Shown here: positions 38,590 through 50,699 of the stretch, piece after piece
Numbering within the stretch: position 1 is the first letter of the stretch
Layout: each line of letters opens with the position of its first letter
From: Corythucha ciliata
Lineage: Eukaryota > Arthropoda > Insecta > Hemiptera > Tingidae
DNA: 64,000 bases
Reading direction: 5' to 3'
NCBI GenBank assembly: GCA_038030265.1
Contig: CM075938.1
Span: 55,297,189-55,361,188 of the forward strand
Position numbers and translations under genes: made by a program
Notes under the pieces: model-generated
What the model was told of the DNA's origin: nothing
The model's database searches: none
Seen by the model: the letters and a program-made list of their open reading frames with translations, nothing else

Positions 38590-41500
38590 TTGAGTGTTTT
38601 ATCCCTTGCCTGTCTCCAAAACACTATAGGGGCACTAAGGCTCTCTCATTGTCAGATGCTCCGTGAAGCCCAAAACATGCGCTACCTTTGGGTGGGTTGG
38701 GGCTTGCTGATGCGTGGTTTCTCCGCATCTTTCGACGCCAAATTTTGGTTTGTCCAACTATAGTAGGGGCTTTCCGATGTGAGGAAATTATTTGACGGCG
38801 GTCGACTCTACTGTAAGGATGCTCGGGAGGAGTCTCTAGGTCAGAATTGCTGTTTATATGTATATACCATGTGCCCATGCGTTAGGGGGTTTTCTAGTAT
38901 TCACGTCTTCCAGATGACGGAACCATTGGAGTCCATCGTGGTGGACGGTGAAGGATGGCAAAATTATGCCAGAACAGTGGTACTACAATCACAGGATTAG
39001 TGGGTTTTTGTATGGACAATAACCAGTTACAGGGCTAACTCAGCTTGTTCAAGGGGGTGCAAGGCCGCCTCAGCTGCGTTTGTTGCGATTAGTTATAACT
39101 CTGCGAGTATCTGGCTTAATTTAGAGCCGACATCGGTTAAGGGAGAAACAATAAAGCCGAAAATATCTCGCGGAGCCTTATCTATCGATTCGGCAGGAAA
39201 AAAAGGAAAGAAAAAACAATTTACCCTCTTTCACCGTTTTGTGAAAATCGTTAACAAAAGAACGGCCTTCGGTGGTCCCGCGTAGGGCGGTAAGAAGATC
39301 AATTTCCGGCTATAACGGCGTGAACAATGTTTTCAAACTGTGTTTTTTTTTTTACGCTGCCTTTCCACGAACATTCCATTTGACTACACTCTCCATTTCT
39401 CGGAGCATAACGGTCGAAAGTGGGTGGATGACGGCGAGAGGAAACGTAAAGTACGTTTCCAGGGAATGGTATAAGGTATGGGTGAGTGGTGGTGTCGGGG
39501 GGGGGGGAAGCACTTATGGTTGGTAATCTTGAAAACTTACCTCGGCTATATGAAAACTCTCTGTTTTCCTCTCTCTACTGTGTTAGGGGAAATGAAACGG
39601 CGGCGTCATGACGTTGGTTGGGGGGAGGGGGTTCGAAACGCTGTCACTAACACCTCTGTTTCTCACAGAAAAGTCACTCCACCTCCCCCTCCCCCTACAC
39701 TCCATCACCACACCACCACACACACATCCACTAAAAACTACCACCGCTATTCCGCCGCCGCCGCCTGTTTTCAGTTTTGGCCCATTTTTCATTGTTCTTT
39801 TTACGCTTCCAAAGAGGGTGAGGTGACGGAACTGCTATGTGAAATGGTGGGGGAGGGGAGGCTATTCGCATCAAGGAAAAAGGAAAAGCCCCATGATGTA
39901 TAGTCTCACCTTTTTCACTATTATCAAACAACCCGACCTGCCCCCATCAAACTTCTCAGTCCGGAGTCATCCCTCCGTCCTTCCCCCCTCTCTTGATTTT
40001 AAAAAAAACGGTTGGTGTTCGTAAAATTTATAACGATGGCTATCGTTTTGTTAAAGAAAATTACTGAAAATGCTCATTGTGAGTTATCTATGCTGCCTGC
40101 AAGATAAAACAGCGCCCTTAATCCATCATAATATTTATTCCGCACTTATTTGGAATGTAGATTTGGTTTTTTTCGATCGATATCTTTTGACACTTTTTGA
40201 CAACATATCATTAGAAAGACGTGTTGGTCGTTTTTTTTTTTTTAGATCTCGGGTACGCCCCTTACCCTTCCTCGTTCATCAGCGTTCGTGCTTTCATACT
40301 TCCGGCAATTTTCAAAACACCCAACGCTTTCACCCGCAGTTCCTCCCTATGCTCAGAGTGAGTCAAGAGGGCGAGGGCCACGGTCTCCAACCGGAGCCCT
40401 TAAGGACCTCTTTCATTCGATTTATTTGAAAGGTGACTAAGACTGAACAATGGCGAAGTTCAAATAATTCACTTTATTGTTGAAAATCCCGGGGCGAGAG
40501 AGGAGACAACTCGGAGGAAAAAGGCGGTATAAAATAGGAAAAGAGAAAAATAAAGACTCTTTTCTGCTTTGTTTGTTTTCTTCATTTTGTCTCTCTTCTG
40601 AGCACTTTTCTTCTTCTTTTTTTTGGAGAGAGGGAGAGGGCATGAAATCACCGTTAAGAGGGATTCTTGTTATGATGAAGTTTTTAACAACAAAATTAAA
40701 AAAATAGTAAATTAATTATAAACAAATTATGATCTAGGAAAAGGGGTACTCCTGCGGGGTGCTGCGCCACCTAAACTCATCTCTCCTTTTCGTTTCCATA
40801 ATTTCTTTAGGAAAAGGTCTAAAAAAAGGAAATGAATTTCCTGGCTTGATTACTTTTACACTACATAACTCTTCGTTTCCCATTTTTCGTATAAGAAAAG
40901 TTTCTTTATAGCTCACCTCTCGTGAATTTATCGAAGTTTTTTGCTTCTCTCCAAACCCCTTATACCTCTCTCCACTCATCGGCTCTTTTGCTCATTTCTA
41001 ACCATTGCAAAAAGGTAGATAGGAGGAATGGAAAATGAAAATAAATGAAGGGCGCCTTTTAAATGACTTGAGCGGAGCAAATTAGATTAACTGAAAAAGG
41101 GCAATCGATTGTGTTCTCTCAGTCCATCCTCACCCCAACATCTCAGGAGCGCGAGCGTCCGGCTGCGAGGGCCAAACCAATAAACCAGCCCCATTGCGTG
41201 ATAAATGAGAAAAACTGGGCCTACTGAAAAAAGAAAGAAACGAAGTAGAAGTTCTTCTAATGGATGGAGTGGTGCGGTAGGGTAATGTTAACGTAAAGGT
41301 GAGCCTTCCGGTTCAGGGGAACCTGAGTATGTATAAATCGTTGGTCCGCTCTGTAGCGGGAGCGAGGATCTTTCTCGTATATTATAACCCTGCGGGCATA
41401 TTACTGGTTTCATCAGCAGACGCCTGTTGTGGCGATGGTTGTGTGTATGAGTGTGTGGGAGGGGGCGGGAAGTCGCTTCTCACTGGGTTCTGCTAATAAA

Positions 41501-41650
41501 TGATCCTTCGGGGAAGGGAAATATATTTCTATAACTCCTAGCTATACCAACTCTTATATCCGGAGATGATGACTTTCTCATGAAGAATTGTTATGAGTAT
41601 GACGGTCAAATGGCGGTGGGGGGAGGTTTACTCTTCACATCCACTTGTGC
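38590..41650. other. gene-free region
   Basis: No gene is recognised. It includes G11 at 39497-39507 and a (CCA)/(CCG)-rich tract at about 39675-39765. That tract produces Pro- and His-rich frames in several phases and explains the 141-codon frame at 39478-39903. Confidence 0.5.
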
Positions 41651-41659
41651 TGCTCATGG

Positions 41660-42430
41660 TGCCTTCTCTCTGGGGCCTTCAACCTCAGTGCAGGTAAAAG
41701 CTTGATTGCTCATTCCCACCGGTGACGGGCATGACTCTGCGGGTTGAGAAAGTCTCTGGAGGGATATATTACCCAGGCTTACGGAGCAAAAATTAATTAA
41801 CTTGGAAGTTTTAAAGCCTTCGAGTGAGTCTCACGATTATTCAAGAGTGGTTATAGTGGAAATGAGAGGGGTGGAGGTGGTTCAAACAACTTCATTTTCG
41901 TTTTATTGAGTAGGTACGGTGGTAGCGTCGGAGAGAGGGGTGGCTATAGGATTAACCTTTCCTCGACGAATAAATCTCTTCTTTAACTTGAATAAACTTT
42001 TATTTAGGGGAATTCCCTCCTTGTATCCATCACCCCCCCCCCCCTAACGAGTCAATCATTTCATCATTAACAGTAACAGCACTAACGTTAATTAAATCGT
42101 TTTATAAACCATTCTAATGATTAGAAATTGACAAAGGCTTACTTGCTGGGGGGGGGGGGCAGATTCCTAAGAACTCTCACACTCTCTCGCTGCAACTATT
42201 CATCCTAGAGAGTTAGGTGACTAAAAACTTATTAACTGACTGTCTCCAGAGATTGATGCGAGGGGTCAGCAGCATTTCAACAACAAAAAAGTTTCATCCC
42301 TTTTGGGCCACTGGCGATGTTATTGCTAAGGAATTGTTGCCATTAGTTCGAAAATAAACTGACAGAAGAGATCTTGGGGAGGGTATGACACCGCGGGCAG
42401 TGCGGTCCATAGTTTCTCCTATTCGGTCTC
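41660..42430. other. gene-free region
   Basis: It holds C12 at 42033-42044 and G12 at 42148-42159. A poor acceptor|donor junction (CTCAGTGCAG|GTAAAA) lies at 41693/41694. Its tract is interrupted by purines and by an extra AG, so I do not count it with the ratchet candidates. Confidence 0.4.
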
Positions 42431-42436
42431 ATGCCG

Positions 42437-42592
42437 TCAGTCTATTGGGCTGCCCGGCAATAGCCACCTGAATTCGTCAACAGGATTCTCGAAGGCATCG
42501 CGGTCCAGCCAGACTTCCTGGGCAGCAGGGTCAGTTGGTGGTCCAGAAGAAGGGGTCAACCAGCTCTGTATCTCGTTTAATTTTGAACTAGT
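42437..42592 (-). pseudogene. unassigned coding-like fragment
   Basis: The minus strand is open for about 51 codons from 42592 to a TGA at 42437-42439. Its composition is unlike the surrounding homopolymer-driven frames: mixed acidic, Trp, Pro and aliphatic residues. Local words are IQSWLTPSSGPPTDPAAQEV and VWLDRDAFENPVDEFRWLLP. The DNA is also GC-richer than its flanks. I do not recognise the family. It could be an exon, a last exon ending at the TGA, or a scrap of transposon coding sequence. No clear acceptor was seen at its 5' side. Confidence 0.3.
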
Positions 42593-42619
42593 TTAAGGTC
42601 CTTCAGGTGTCTCCTGAAA

Positions 42620-44740
42620 CCGCTCTAGGTTCCTCTGGAAACTGATTGGTCGTTAGTCCCAAAACAGCATTGGATAATATGACAAAAAAAAAACAAAAAA
42701 AAAAACCAAAAACTGGGCCTTCTAAAGGTTTTCACAGTGGTTGTAACAGTTTTTGACTTGGATCCTTTCTCACTTTTTACCCGCCCCCAGCCTTGTCGGC
42801 AGGCAATTTCGCGGATCAGGGGCAACGGGAGCCCATTTACGCGACTGTCGCGGTGTGCGTTGAATGACCTAGCACCCGCGCCGGTAGACCGCGCAATATT
42901 CATATTGTGACTCATCAAGAATTCTTCTTTAAATGACTTGAATCGTCTCTCCCGACATTTACCGCTTCAAGTTTTTTTTATTTAATTTAAAAATAACCTC
43001 GACGAGTTTAATTATTTGTACGCTTTCATCTCTTGACCGTGAAATAACCGTAGGCTAATTTTAGTAACAAAAGACTCTTGAGGGATGTGGGGTGACCGTC
43101 AAAAGCTGAGTGGCCAGCCAACACTACCACTACCATTACCACCACCCCCACCATCACTCTTCGTCATCAACGAAGTGATGCGTCAAACCTCATTTCCGTC
43201 ACAAATTCAATTAACGTGGCGTGAGTGGTGAGTGGTGGGGTGGAAGGCGGAGACTGTGAGACGATTTGAAATTGAAAAAACCGGTGGGTGGGGGGGTGGG
43301 GTGCTTGGGAAATGTTACGAATCTCTTATTCGAGCGAATTGTGAGCTGGAAGCCGCAAAAACTCGTAATGGACATTATAAACAAGCCGCAGGCCCCCTCC
43401 CGTCCCCTTTCATGACCATCGCTCTTTCACGATTACCGAGCAGCAAATTTTCAAGACCGAAGGTATTGAGTTTAGACTTGCGTAAGAAACAATCGGTTAA
43501 CGTGTTAAACCTAGGGTTTAACAATTTACTTTTTGAGAGAACTTCATATACAAGGAATGCGCGGTTGTGATGCGGAGAGGTGCAGAGTCTTTTTTTTGTC
43601 TCTAACAGTGTCATAAATTTTAATAAGCCCCACGCTACACTTATTCACATTTTTTGTTGGCTTATCGGGTTACAATATAGAGCGAAGCTGAGCTTTATTC
43701 GAAAAAAAGTCCTTAAAAAACAGTGTTTTCAAAAAGGAATGGAGTGATATCACGTGTGGGTCGCTGATTCAATCGTGTCATCAAGATCAACTTTTTTTAT
43801 TTGATAAAGCTTCTTTTTTTTGGCATACCTTCCTCTGGGATTTCATGGCAAAAAAATATTAATTTAATCTAAATAAATTGAATTAGTTGGACGTCGATGA
43901 TGGCACTTAAAAATACGAAGAGCTGTTCATTTGACAAGGGGGTGTAGTTATGGGTAGGGGTGTGGAGTATTTGTTCTGAAAAGAATCTCCCATATCACCC
44001 CTACCCCCACATCCCATTCTGCCATTCATTCGCATCAACGAGCGTAGTTGACGACAAAAGGTTTGCTCGTGAAGTTAATTAAGGCCTTCAAGGGTTCTAA
44101 ACTCTAATGGAATCGCGCTTTAGAACATTCCACCCTTAAACGGGGTGCGGGGGGTTGAGCGAGAGGTGTGGAAAAGGGATGAAACGATGACGTTGAGCGG
44201 ACACACACATACCGGTGGACTCTTTCAACCTCCCCCCCCCCCACTCATTTCAATGGTTTCACGACCGTCGTGGGTCATCGTGTCTCTTCTTTTCTGCAAA
44301 CCTCTCTCACTCGTTCTCTCTCCTTTCACCACGGCGTCACCATCATCATTTAACCCAAGGAACAATATAATTTTACAGGCGAGGGTTATGGGATACACAA
44401 GCCCTGGGAGTAATACAGAGAAGGAAGATGGTACCAGAATAGTGTTATAGGGTGAAGGGAGAAGGGAGAATAAAGTCTATCTCATAGCTTGTTCTTTACA
44501 GCGTGAAATTAATTTGAGGGCTCAACGTTGATGAGATTGCAAAGAACATGAAGAGGGCTTGAGAGGTGGTATAAGAGTTTCGGAGAAATTTGAATTAAAT
44601 TTCTTTAGCATGGGAATGAGAATGCCCAGACCATGAATGTCTCCTGAAGTCGACATGTCGTGTTACATGCCCACGTGTAAAGTGTACCTTTGGTTACACG
44701 CTTAGCGCACGTAGCACGCACTCGAGAGGCCATTTCTCGG
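42620..44740. other. gene-free region
   Basis: No gene is recognised. It contains C11 at 44232-44242. The minus-strand frame at 42625-42918 overlaps a GC-richer patch near 42780-42900, next to the coding-like fragment, and may belong to the same relic. No motif is visible. Confidence 0.4.
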
Positions 44741-44818
44741 GGTAGCTTTCAAAAAAACAATTTCGTGGCGTACATTCGTCAAACAAACCTTTGTGGGTTT
44801 GGCTCCTGGGGTGTGTAA

Positions 44819-45011
44819 AGCCTCGACTACTCGGGGCTAGTTTACAAGCTAAAAGCCAGCGAGTGGCGAGTAAATTAGCCAGTCTTTCTATTTTTTCGCA
44901 GCTTTGTTACAATCGGAGAGTGAACAAAGACGATGACACGGGGCGAGTTTACAAGCTGCTAGCGAACTCGCTGGCTTTTAGCTTGTAAACTAGCCCCGTG
45001 TAATCGAGGCT
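44819..45011. mobile_element. 193-bp MITE with TAA target duplication
   Basis: The left end AGCCTCGACTACTCGGGGCT and the right end are inverted copies over about 45 bp, including GGCTAGTTTACAAGCTAAAAG and CCAGCGAGT. A subterminal extra copy of the GTTTACAAGCT word lies at about 44946. TAA at 44816-44818 and TAA at 45012-45014 bracket it exactly. A 3-bp TWA duplication is characteristic of PIF/Harbinger elements. There is no coding capacity. It lies just after a fragment of TTTCGCGG-type repeat (about 44757-44808). Confidence 0.8.
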
Positions 45012-45019
45012 TAACGGGT

Positions 45020-47090
45020 GGAAACGAGGGTGGCTCGTTAGGCCCGCACAGGAAAGGAAATCGTATGAAGAAGGGAGACTGGCAAGGGGCACGATTTGAA
45101 TGACGGACGCGGAGACTTAACTAGGTATCTTTTACGACACGACTGCACTTAACATTTGTACAATTTATAGCCAACTCCTGAACCGTGGTAGACTTGTGAT
45201 GGGATGGGGTGACTTAGAGGATGACTGAGGAGACAGCAGCGTAGGTGACTTGGACCGAACGACAAGCGTGGGGCGACGAGTTAACGAGCCAGACCGAAGC
45301 GAGGGCGAGTCCAGAGCTGCACCCGCTTGTATGTTTTTTGGTCTGCTGAGCGTTGCAGTTTCTCACGCCGCCGAATTTCCTTTGTCCTCAATTCGCACAG
45401 TTTGAGATGGCGGGGAATTGGGGGGGTTTCTTTGTATTGGGAAATTATGATGGAACGAAGGGGAGGGGATCTTAGAGTCACAAAAACAATTTTCTTGCAT
45501 TAGGATTCTACAAAGTCCATTTACCGTGGTAGGCTAGTTCGTAATAGCAATTTCGTCTTTTTGGTTCTATAAGAGTGTTGATGACATAGTTAAAGAGTGA
45601 ACAGGTAACAGGAGGAAGGGCAGGCGTTCTACGTGTCCCGTAAATTTAAAAATCACTTCTAAATCAATGGCACAGGCGTCTTTGCCTTTGACGAACGGAA
45701 CACGAGTTGAGCTCCATTTTAGTTAAGTTAATCGTTAAAAATTACATTTATCCTCGAATCCCGTCCCGTAGAAACTTCCTCATTTCCTCAAGCCACTCGT
45801 TTCGGTACCCTGAAAAACGGTCAAATAGGGCACAGGTGTTCGATCCTTAAAATTGGCAATTTACCCTCACCCCGACCCACTAGGTGCATTCATTCCTGCA
45901 CAGATACCTATCAATAACCTGACCACGAGTAGAAAAATTTCAATTTCGCGCACATTTCAGTCTAGAAAGTTCAATAGGGACATACTCGGACGTGACGTGG
46001 GAACACGAAGTCCCACGTTGGCTTTTGTTTGTTTAAGGTCACATTGCTCTGAGAGATCTCCTGTTGTGCTCCTGATGTGCTGTTTTCATTCATATTTTGT
46101 TGAGTGGTTAAAACTTTGAAGCAAGTCCCAAAATGGCAGCCACGAGGAAGGATGGTAGAGCCTCCCCTTAACACATCTCCTTGTACGACGTTGAATAAAT
46201 TGAAAGAAACTCGGGTGATTTGTCTCTAAATTAATCCAACAGCCCTTCACTGACAGTGAATTAATTACAGCTGCATTCAGCCCAGTTAGGCTCGTTAAGA
46301 ACATTTTAATGATTTCACGCAAAAAGTTTCGACAAGATTTAAAGCCGGTTTCCCGCAAGGCGCAGCTCTATAAAGTTATGATTATAGCGTTCACTCTTGG
46401 CATTCAACTCTGTGCTAACAAACAAAATGAAATTAACCGTCGGGACATCACTGAAAATCAATTAATTCAATTAAACCGTTTGATTACTCTCGCTAATTAA
46501 TTTTGAGTGAGTGGTTTCAGTTGCCGCTATTTGCCTTAGTATGAACCATTTAAAGGAACGATGCCTACTTTTTTTTTGGACTGCCCATTACTGAGAGAAT
46601 TAACCTTGCGTGTGATGCCCAACATTCCGTTCATTTTTTCTTCTTCTTCTTGGAAACTCACTCGAGTGAAAGACAGGGTGCTGAAAAAAAGCAAGACGAC
46701 GTAATTCTCTACATCCTTAAAGCGTATAAATTGATTCCTAAACTAAAAAGGTACGTGAAGGGACTTCGAGGTTGCGGAGGTTCGATTCTCTATCTTTGGA
46801 GAGGCAGTGAAGCAGAAGAAAACATGAGTTGGTTTCTCAGGATATACCTACCTATGTAGCCTCTTACACACCCGAAGGGTATACGTGTACACCGTAAAAG
46901 AATATTACACCTTGGGGGCCCTTTTTTTTATATTGTCTGTCCTTCCTCCTCACGTCTCTTCTATGTAGCGCGCGTACTAGTTTTTTTATTTCTATTTTTT
47001 TTTATGGAGCTTTGATTACAGGGCTTCTACTTTGAGAGGTAATGACTGTATTAAGCTCGGTGGTCTCTTGAGGGAAAAATAAGGTGCCGA
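45020..47090. other. gene-free region
   Basis: No recognisable gene or element. Frames at 45853-46358 overlap on both strands without resemblance to known proteins. Confidence 0.5.
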
Positions 47091-47098
47091 GGGGGCAA

Positions 47099-47120
47099 AG
47101 AGAGAGAGAGAGAGAGAGAG
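47099..47120. repeat. (AG)11 microsatellite
   Basis: Eleven AG units, followed by ACAGGGAG. Confidence 0.9.
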
Positions 47121-47169
47121 ACAGGGAGAAAAAAGTGATTCTCATGATACTCCAAATAGTGCAGGTGCT

Positions 47170-47195
47170 GGTGGGCTCAACCCATTGAGCCCACC
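47170..47195. repeat. perfect 11-bp GC-rich hairpin
   Basis: GGTGGGCTCAA (47170-47180) and TTGAGCCCACC (47185-47195) pair perfectly across a CCCA loop. It would be stable as RNA. No downstream T-run and no neighbouring gene suggest a role. Confidence 0.45.
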
Positions 47196-47199
47196 TATG

Positions 47200-49000
47200 T
47201 GGGAGGAGGGATGGGAGTCCTGAAACAAAAATTTCTTTTGGAATCCGAAGTATTTGTTGCAATATAGTTTCTCTTACAACTTACAAGTGAAAAATAAAAA
47301 AAGTACTCCTTTCGAACAAAAAAGGGGTAGTCCTTGACTTTGCGTGTATAGGGTCAACTCCGCGGAGCAATAAGTTACGCTCCAGGGTACCTCGACAAAA
47401 CCACCTCCCTTCTCTTTCCATAATCGCCCCCCCCCCCGAACCTTCACTCGTACTCATACGTGTGTTCAACAAACCACAGCCTATTGTGCCCCACCTTCCT
47501 GTGGTATGTTTTTATTAAAAACTTGATTAGATTCCACCCCGCCCCACGCCTCTATCAACTCACAATTCGCTCTCCGTCGGTCAGTCTAAAAACAGGATTT
47601 CGATGAAACCAAAATTGCCTCTTTCGATGAAATAGAAAATTGCTTTCCAAAATATTTGACTCCTTGTACGGTTGAGAGAGTCCTTCTGGATTTTGTTTGT
47701 TTGATGAAGCAACGTCCGTGTTGACATAATACCTATTAACGGGTGCTTTTAGAAACGTTATAACAACAGCGCGGTTAAAAAAAAAAGGCTCTACAGCGTC
47801 ATTTTCTCAACTTAATCGCATTGTTCTGTGACTAAGAAAGGAAGAAAAGAAGAACCCAACCGTAATTCCTTAAAATTTGTTTTTACCTTCTGTGTAGCGC
47901 AATTCTTTAACATTATGTTACCAAATCACGTTTAAAACATTGAGTCATGTTATCGTGACCTTTTGGATGCACGAAGAAAGTAAGACGATTTTCTATAGAC
48001 TGAACGCGTGCCAAAATGATAATTAATGATTTTAGTGTGAGAGAGGGAAAGAGAGTGTGTGAGAGAGAGAAAAAAGTGACGCTCCGGTGCTCGTTGAACG
48101 GAAACGGAGTTGCGGAAGAAAGAGCCCGTGATATCAATGAAAGAAACGAGACGACCTTGACCACTTTAATTGTTTAGTTAGACAATAATTATTAAAAACT
48201 AACATTTAAAGTTTAGGACAGATACTATGTAGGATCTTTTAATGATAAGGAAACCGTTCTAGCTATATGACACTCATCAATCCTACAGAAGTACACTACC
48301 GAAAAATTCTTCGTCCCCCCCCCCTCAACGCCACACCAACCACGCCACATCAAACCATAAATGCGAGTCCCGGAAGGATATAGGATTTTGTGAAAAATGG
48401 ATGTAGTCCTCCATCCCATATAGTTGTCTGCATGTATGGAATCCCCCCTACTCCTCCGCCTCTTCACATTCAACCCTCTCTGTCTAAACCGAGTTTCTTC
48501 GGATATATCGAGGGTATTAATCAAACTTCATATTATGTACCCCGGGCAGGCGAAGAGAGAAGTTTTAAGGATACGGGAGTTATGCACACAAGGCGCCTTC
48601 GCTCTCAACATTAGTCTACCACGCCATGCTCTTTATACCTTTACCCTCTACGCGCTTGTATAGGTATATGTGCAACTCACTGAGAATAATAAATTCGAAG
48701 TGTGGATTGGGAGAAGTGGATAGGCGGGTGTGAGGTGGGGCGGGGGCTTTTGCGGTGAAATTTGTCACGCTGGTAGTGAAGTTTAATACACGCTACACGT
48801 TCAAAAAACCTTGTAACTCACACCTGTAGTGGTGTAAGTAAATAGATGCATGAAGAGGGAGATCCTGTCCCAGTGGTTTGTTTTTAACTGGGGGGGGGGG
48901 GGGGCGTGTCTCAATATTTTTTCAACATACAATCAACTGTTAAGTGTATGGTATGGCAAGATTGGCTCTTTCCCCAAATGTTTTGGTTTTGGCACTGCGG
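47200..49000. other. gene-free region
   Basis: It contains C11 at 47427-47437, C10 at 48315-48324 and the longest G run in the window, G15 at 48890-48904. No gene is recognised. Confidence 0.5.
48890..48904. repeat. G15 run
   Basis: Fifteen consecutive G, the longest G/C homopolymer in the window. Confidence 0.9.
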
Positions 49001-49009
49001 GGATGAGTC

Positions 49010-49620
49010 CTTTAAAAAAAATCAATTCCGTTGGTTTTGAAGTCCCAATTTCGCCTTAAAAAAAAAAAAACAACACATTTTGCGGATTTGGCGCTTACAG
49101 AATGCAATTGCGCGGATTTATCACTCACAGAACATTGCATTTTTAATTCATAACCTAATTTGCCTTTGACTCTCCCTAGGTTGGGCTCTTTCGGAGTCCA
49201 AAGTTCGAGGATTTGACATTTAGGGCCTTTTCACACTCGAAGAAAAAAGACGCCGACGCGAGAGACGACTCTCGCTGTTTGCGTCGAATGTGAAAGGCCC
49301 CATAATAGAGTTGTATGTGTTTTTACTGCAAGAGTCGGTGCAAGCGTCTTTTTTCGCCTAGTGTGAGAGGGGCCTTATACTGATGAATCCAATTTCGTGG
49401 TTATGGCAAATTTGAATTATTGCCTTTGGCTCTTTCAGTCACTTCAGAAATCAATTTAGTGGGGCTGGTTTAAAAAAACCAACTCTACGAATTTCACGCC
49501 TCTGAAATCAAAATTTCCCTGATGTACGAGCGCTCACCCTCCACGCGCTTCCTTTCAAAAATTTCGCTGGGATGGCCTATTCAAAACCAATTTCGCGGGA
49601 TTGGCTCCCGCGTAAGAAGT
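49010..49620. repeat. degenerate CCAATTTCGCGGATTTGGC array (array G), split by a MITE
   Basis: CAATTCCGTTGGTTTTG, ATTTTGCGGATTTGGCG, CAATTGCGCGGATTTATC, CCAATTTCGTGG, CAATTTAGTGGGGCTGG and CCAATTTCGCGGGATTGGC recur at about 35-50 bp. The linkers contain CTCACAGAA or TCAAAAA. The unit is close to that of arrays B, D and I. A MITE sits in the middle at 49223-49374. Confidence 0.6.
49223..49374. mobile_element. 152-bp MITE with TTA target duplication
   Basis: The left end GGGCCTTTTCACACTCGAAG and the right end are inverted over about 33 bp, with both arms reaching AAAAAAGACGC. TTA at 49220-49222 and TTA at 49375-49377 flank it. A further inverted copy of the terminal word (GTGAAAGGCCCC, about 49290-49301) makes the left half itself a hairpin. 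GGGCC...TTCACAC ends plus a 3-bp TWA duplication suggest a non-autonomous PIF/Harbinger-type element. Confidence 0.75.
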
Positions 49621-49629
49621 GTAACGTTT

Positions 49630-50650
49630 GGCGAGTTGGGTCGTACTAATGGAAAGCAATGACGGCTTGTAGTGGACAGCAGTAGAACAAATGGGCAAAC
49701 ATAGTCAAGACCAGACAAAAATGGGCAATAATAAGGTTTGCCGTCTTTGTGACCTGTGTGTTATATTGTTGCGTACGGCTATTGTTATCTTGTGGTGGAC
49801 GGTCAAGAATGTCCATGATGAGAGAGAAAAGTATTACACGAACAATCGAAACATTTTTAAGCCCCTCCCCCGCCATTTACCCCCTATTTTTTCCTTGAAG
49901 AAGAGGAGAAGGGGATCAAGCTTTTCAACCCCCCCCCCCCAACACAAGAGTGTGTGTATTGAACCAGGGTGACCTTTTGCTCCTCCTTCCCCCCCATACC
50001 ATAGCTATCGATTCGAATTTTAAAAGCCTGCTCTCGGAGATTCAAACTCCAAGGTGTGAGTGTTCCCCCTCAACCCCCCTTCATAATGGTTCATGGTACG
50101 TATATCAATCACCGAAAGACTTTCTCCATACACCCCTCGTATCCTAATACTCGGCAAAAGCTCGCCTCCGGGATCCCTTTAATGGAACAATCGGATCAAA
50201 TGAAGTTGGAAGGGTTTTTAAATTAACGAATCTCCACTTTCTAAATACCTAACAGTGTGAAATGGACTACCTTGTTTTCTCTCTCTCTCTCTGATGTCGC
50301 GCTTGCTTTCATTGCTCCCTGTGGCTTCTTTGTTCATTTTTCAGAGAAGCAAAAATGTTTTATAGAACTCCTAGAGTTGGGCAAGCCGTGGGGGAGGGAG
50401 GCGTTGGATTAATTTGCTCGACTTAAAACCCATTTCATCTTGAAAAACAAATAAGTTTTTTCCTGGTTTCCCTGTCGTTTTATTTTTATTTTTATTAGTT
50501 TTTTATGGGTTGTTTCAAGTCCTTTTAATAAAGTCATGTAATATTCGAAGAAACAAAAATTCGTGGCTTGATCCTAATTGAATTTAGTTATATATACATA
50601 GCACTCACAAGAGCGAGGACGCCTAACAATGAATAAAATCTTGTGTTGCT
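49630..50650. other. gene-free region
   Basis: C12 at 49929-49940 and a (TC)n at about 50278-50293. No recognisable gene. Confidence 0.5.
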
Positions 50651-50654
50651 CTTG

Positions 50655-50695
50655 TTAATTGATTGTTTTTTGTCCTTATTTTCCAGGTAAGAGCA
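50655..50695 (+). promoter_or_regulatory. candidate recursive-splice (ratchet) site 3
   Basis: TGATTGTTTTTTGTCCTTATTTTC leads into CAG|GTAAGA, with the junction between 50686 and 50687. A TTAAT branch-point-like word lies about 30 bp upstream, the tract is free of AG, and the donor is near-consensus. Of the three ratchet candidates this one has the best combined acceptor and donor. Confidence 0.5.
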
Positions 50696-50699
50696 ACTT

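Noticed and set aside
39675..39790. Pro/His-rich frames in several phases
   Set aside because: Produced by CCA/CCG/CAC simple-sequence DNA, open in multiple phases at once.
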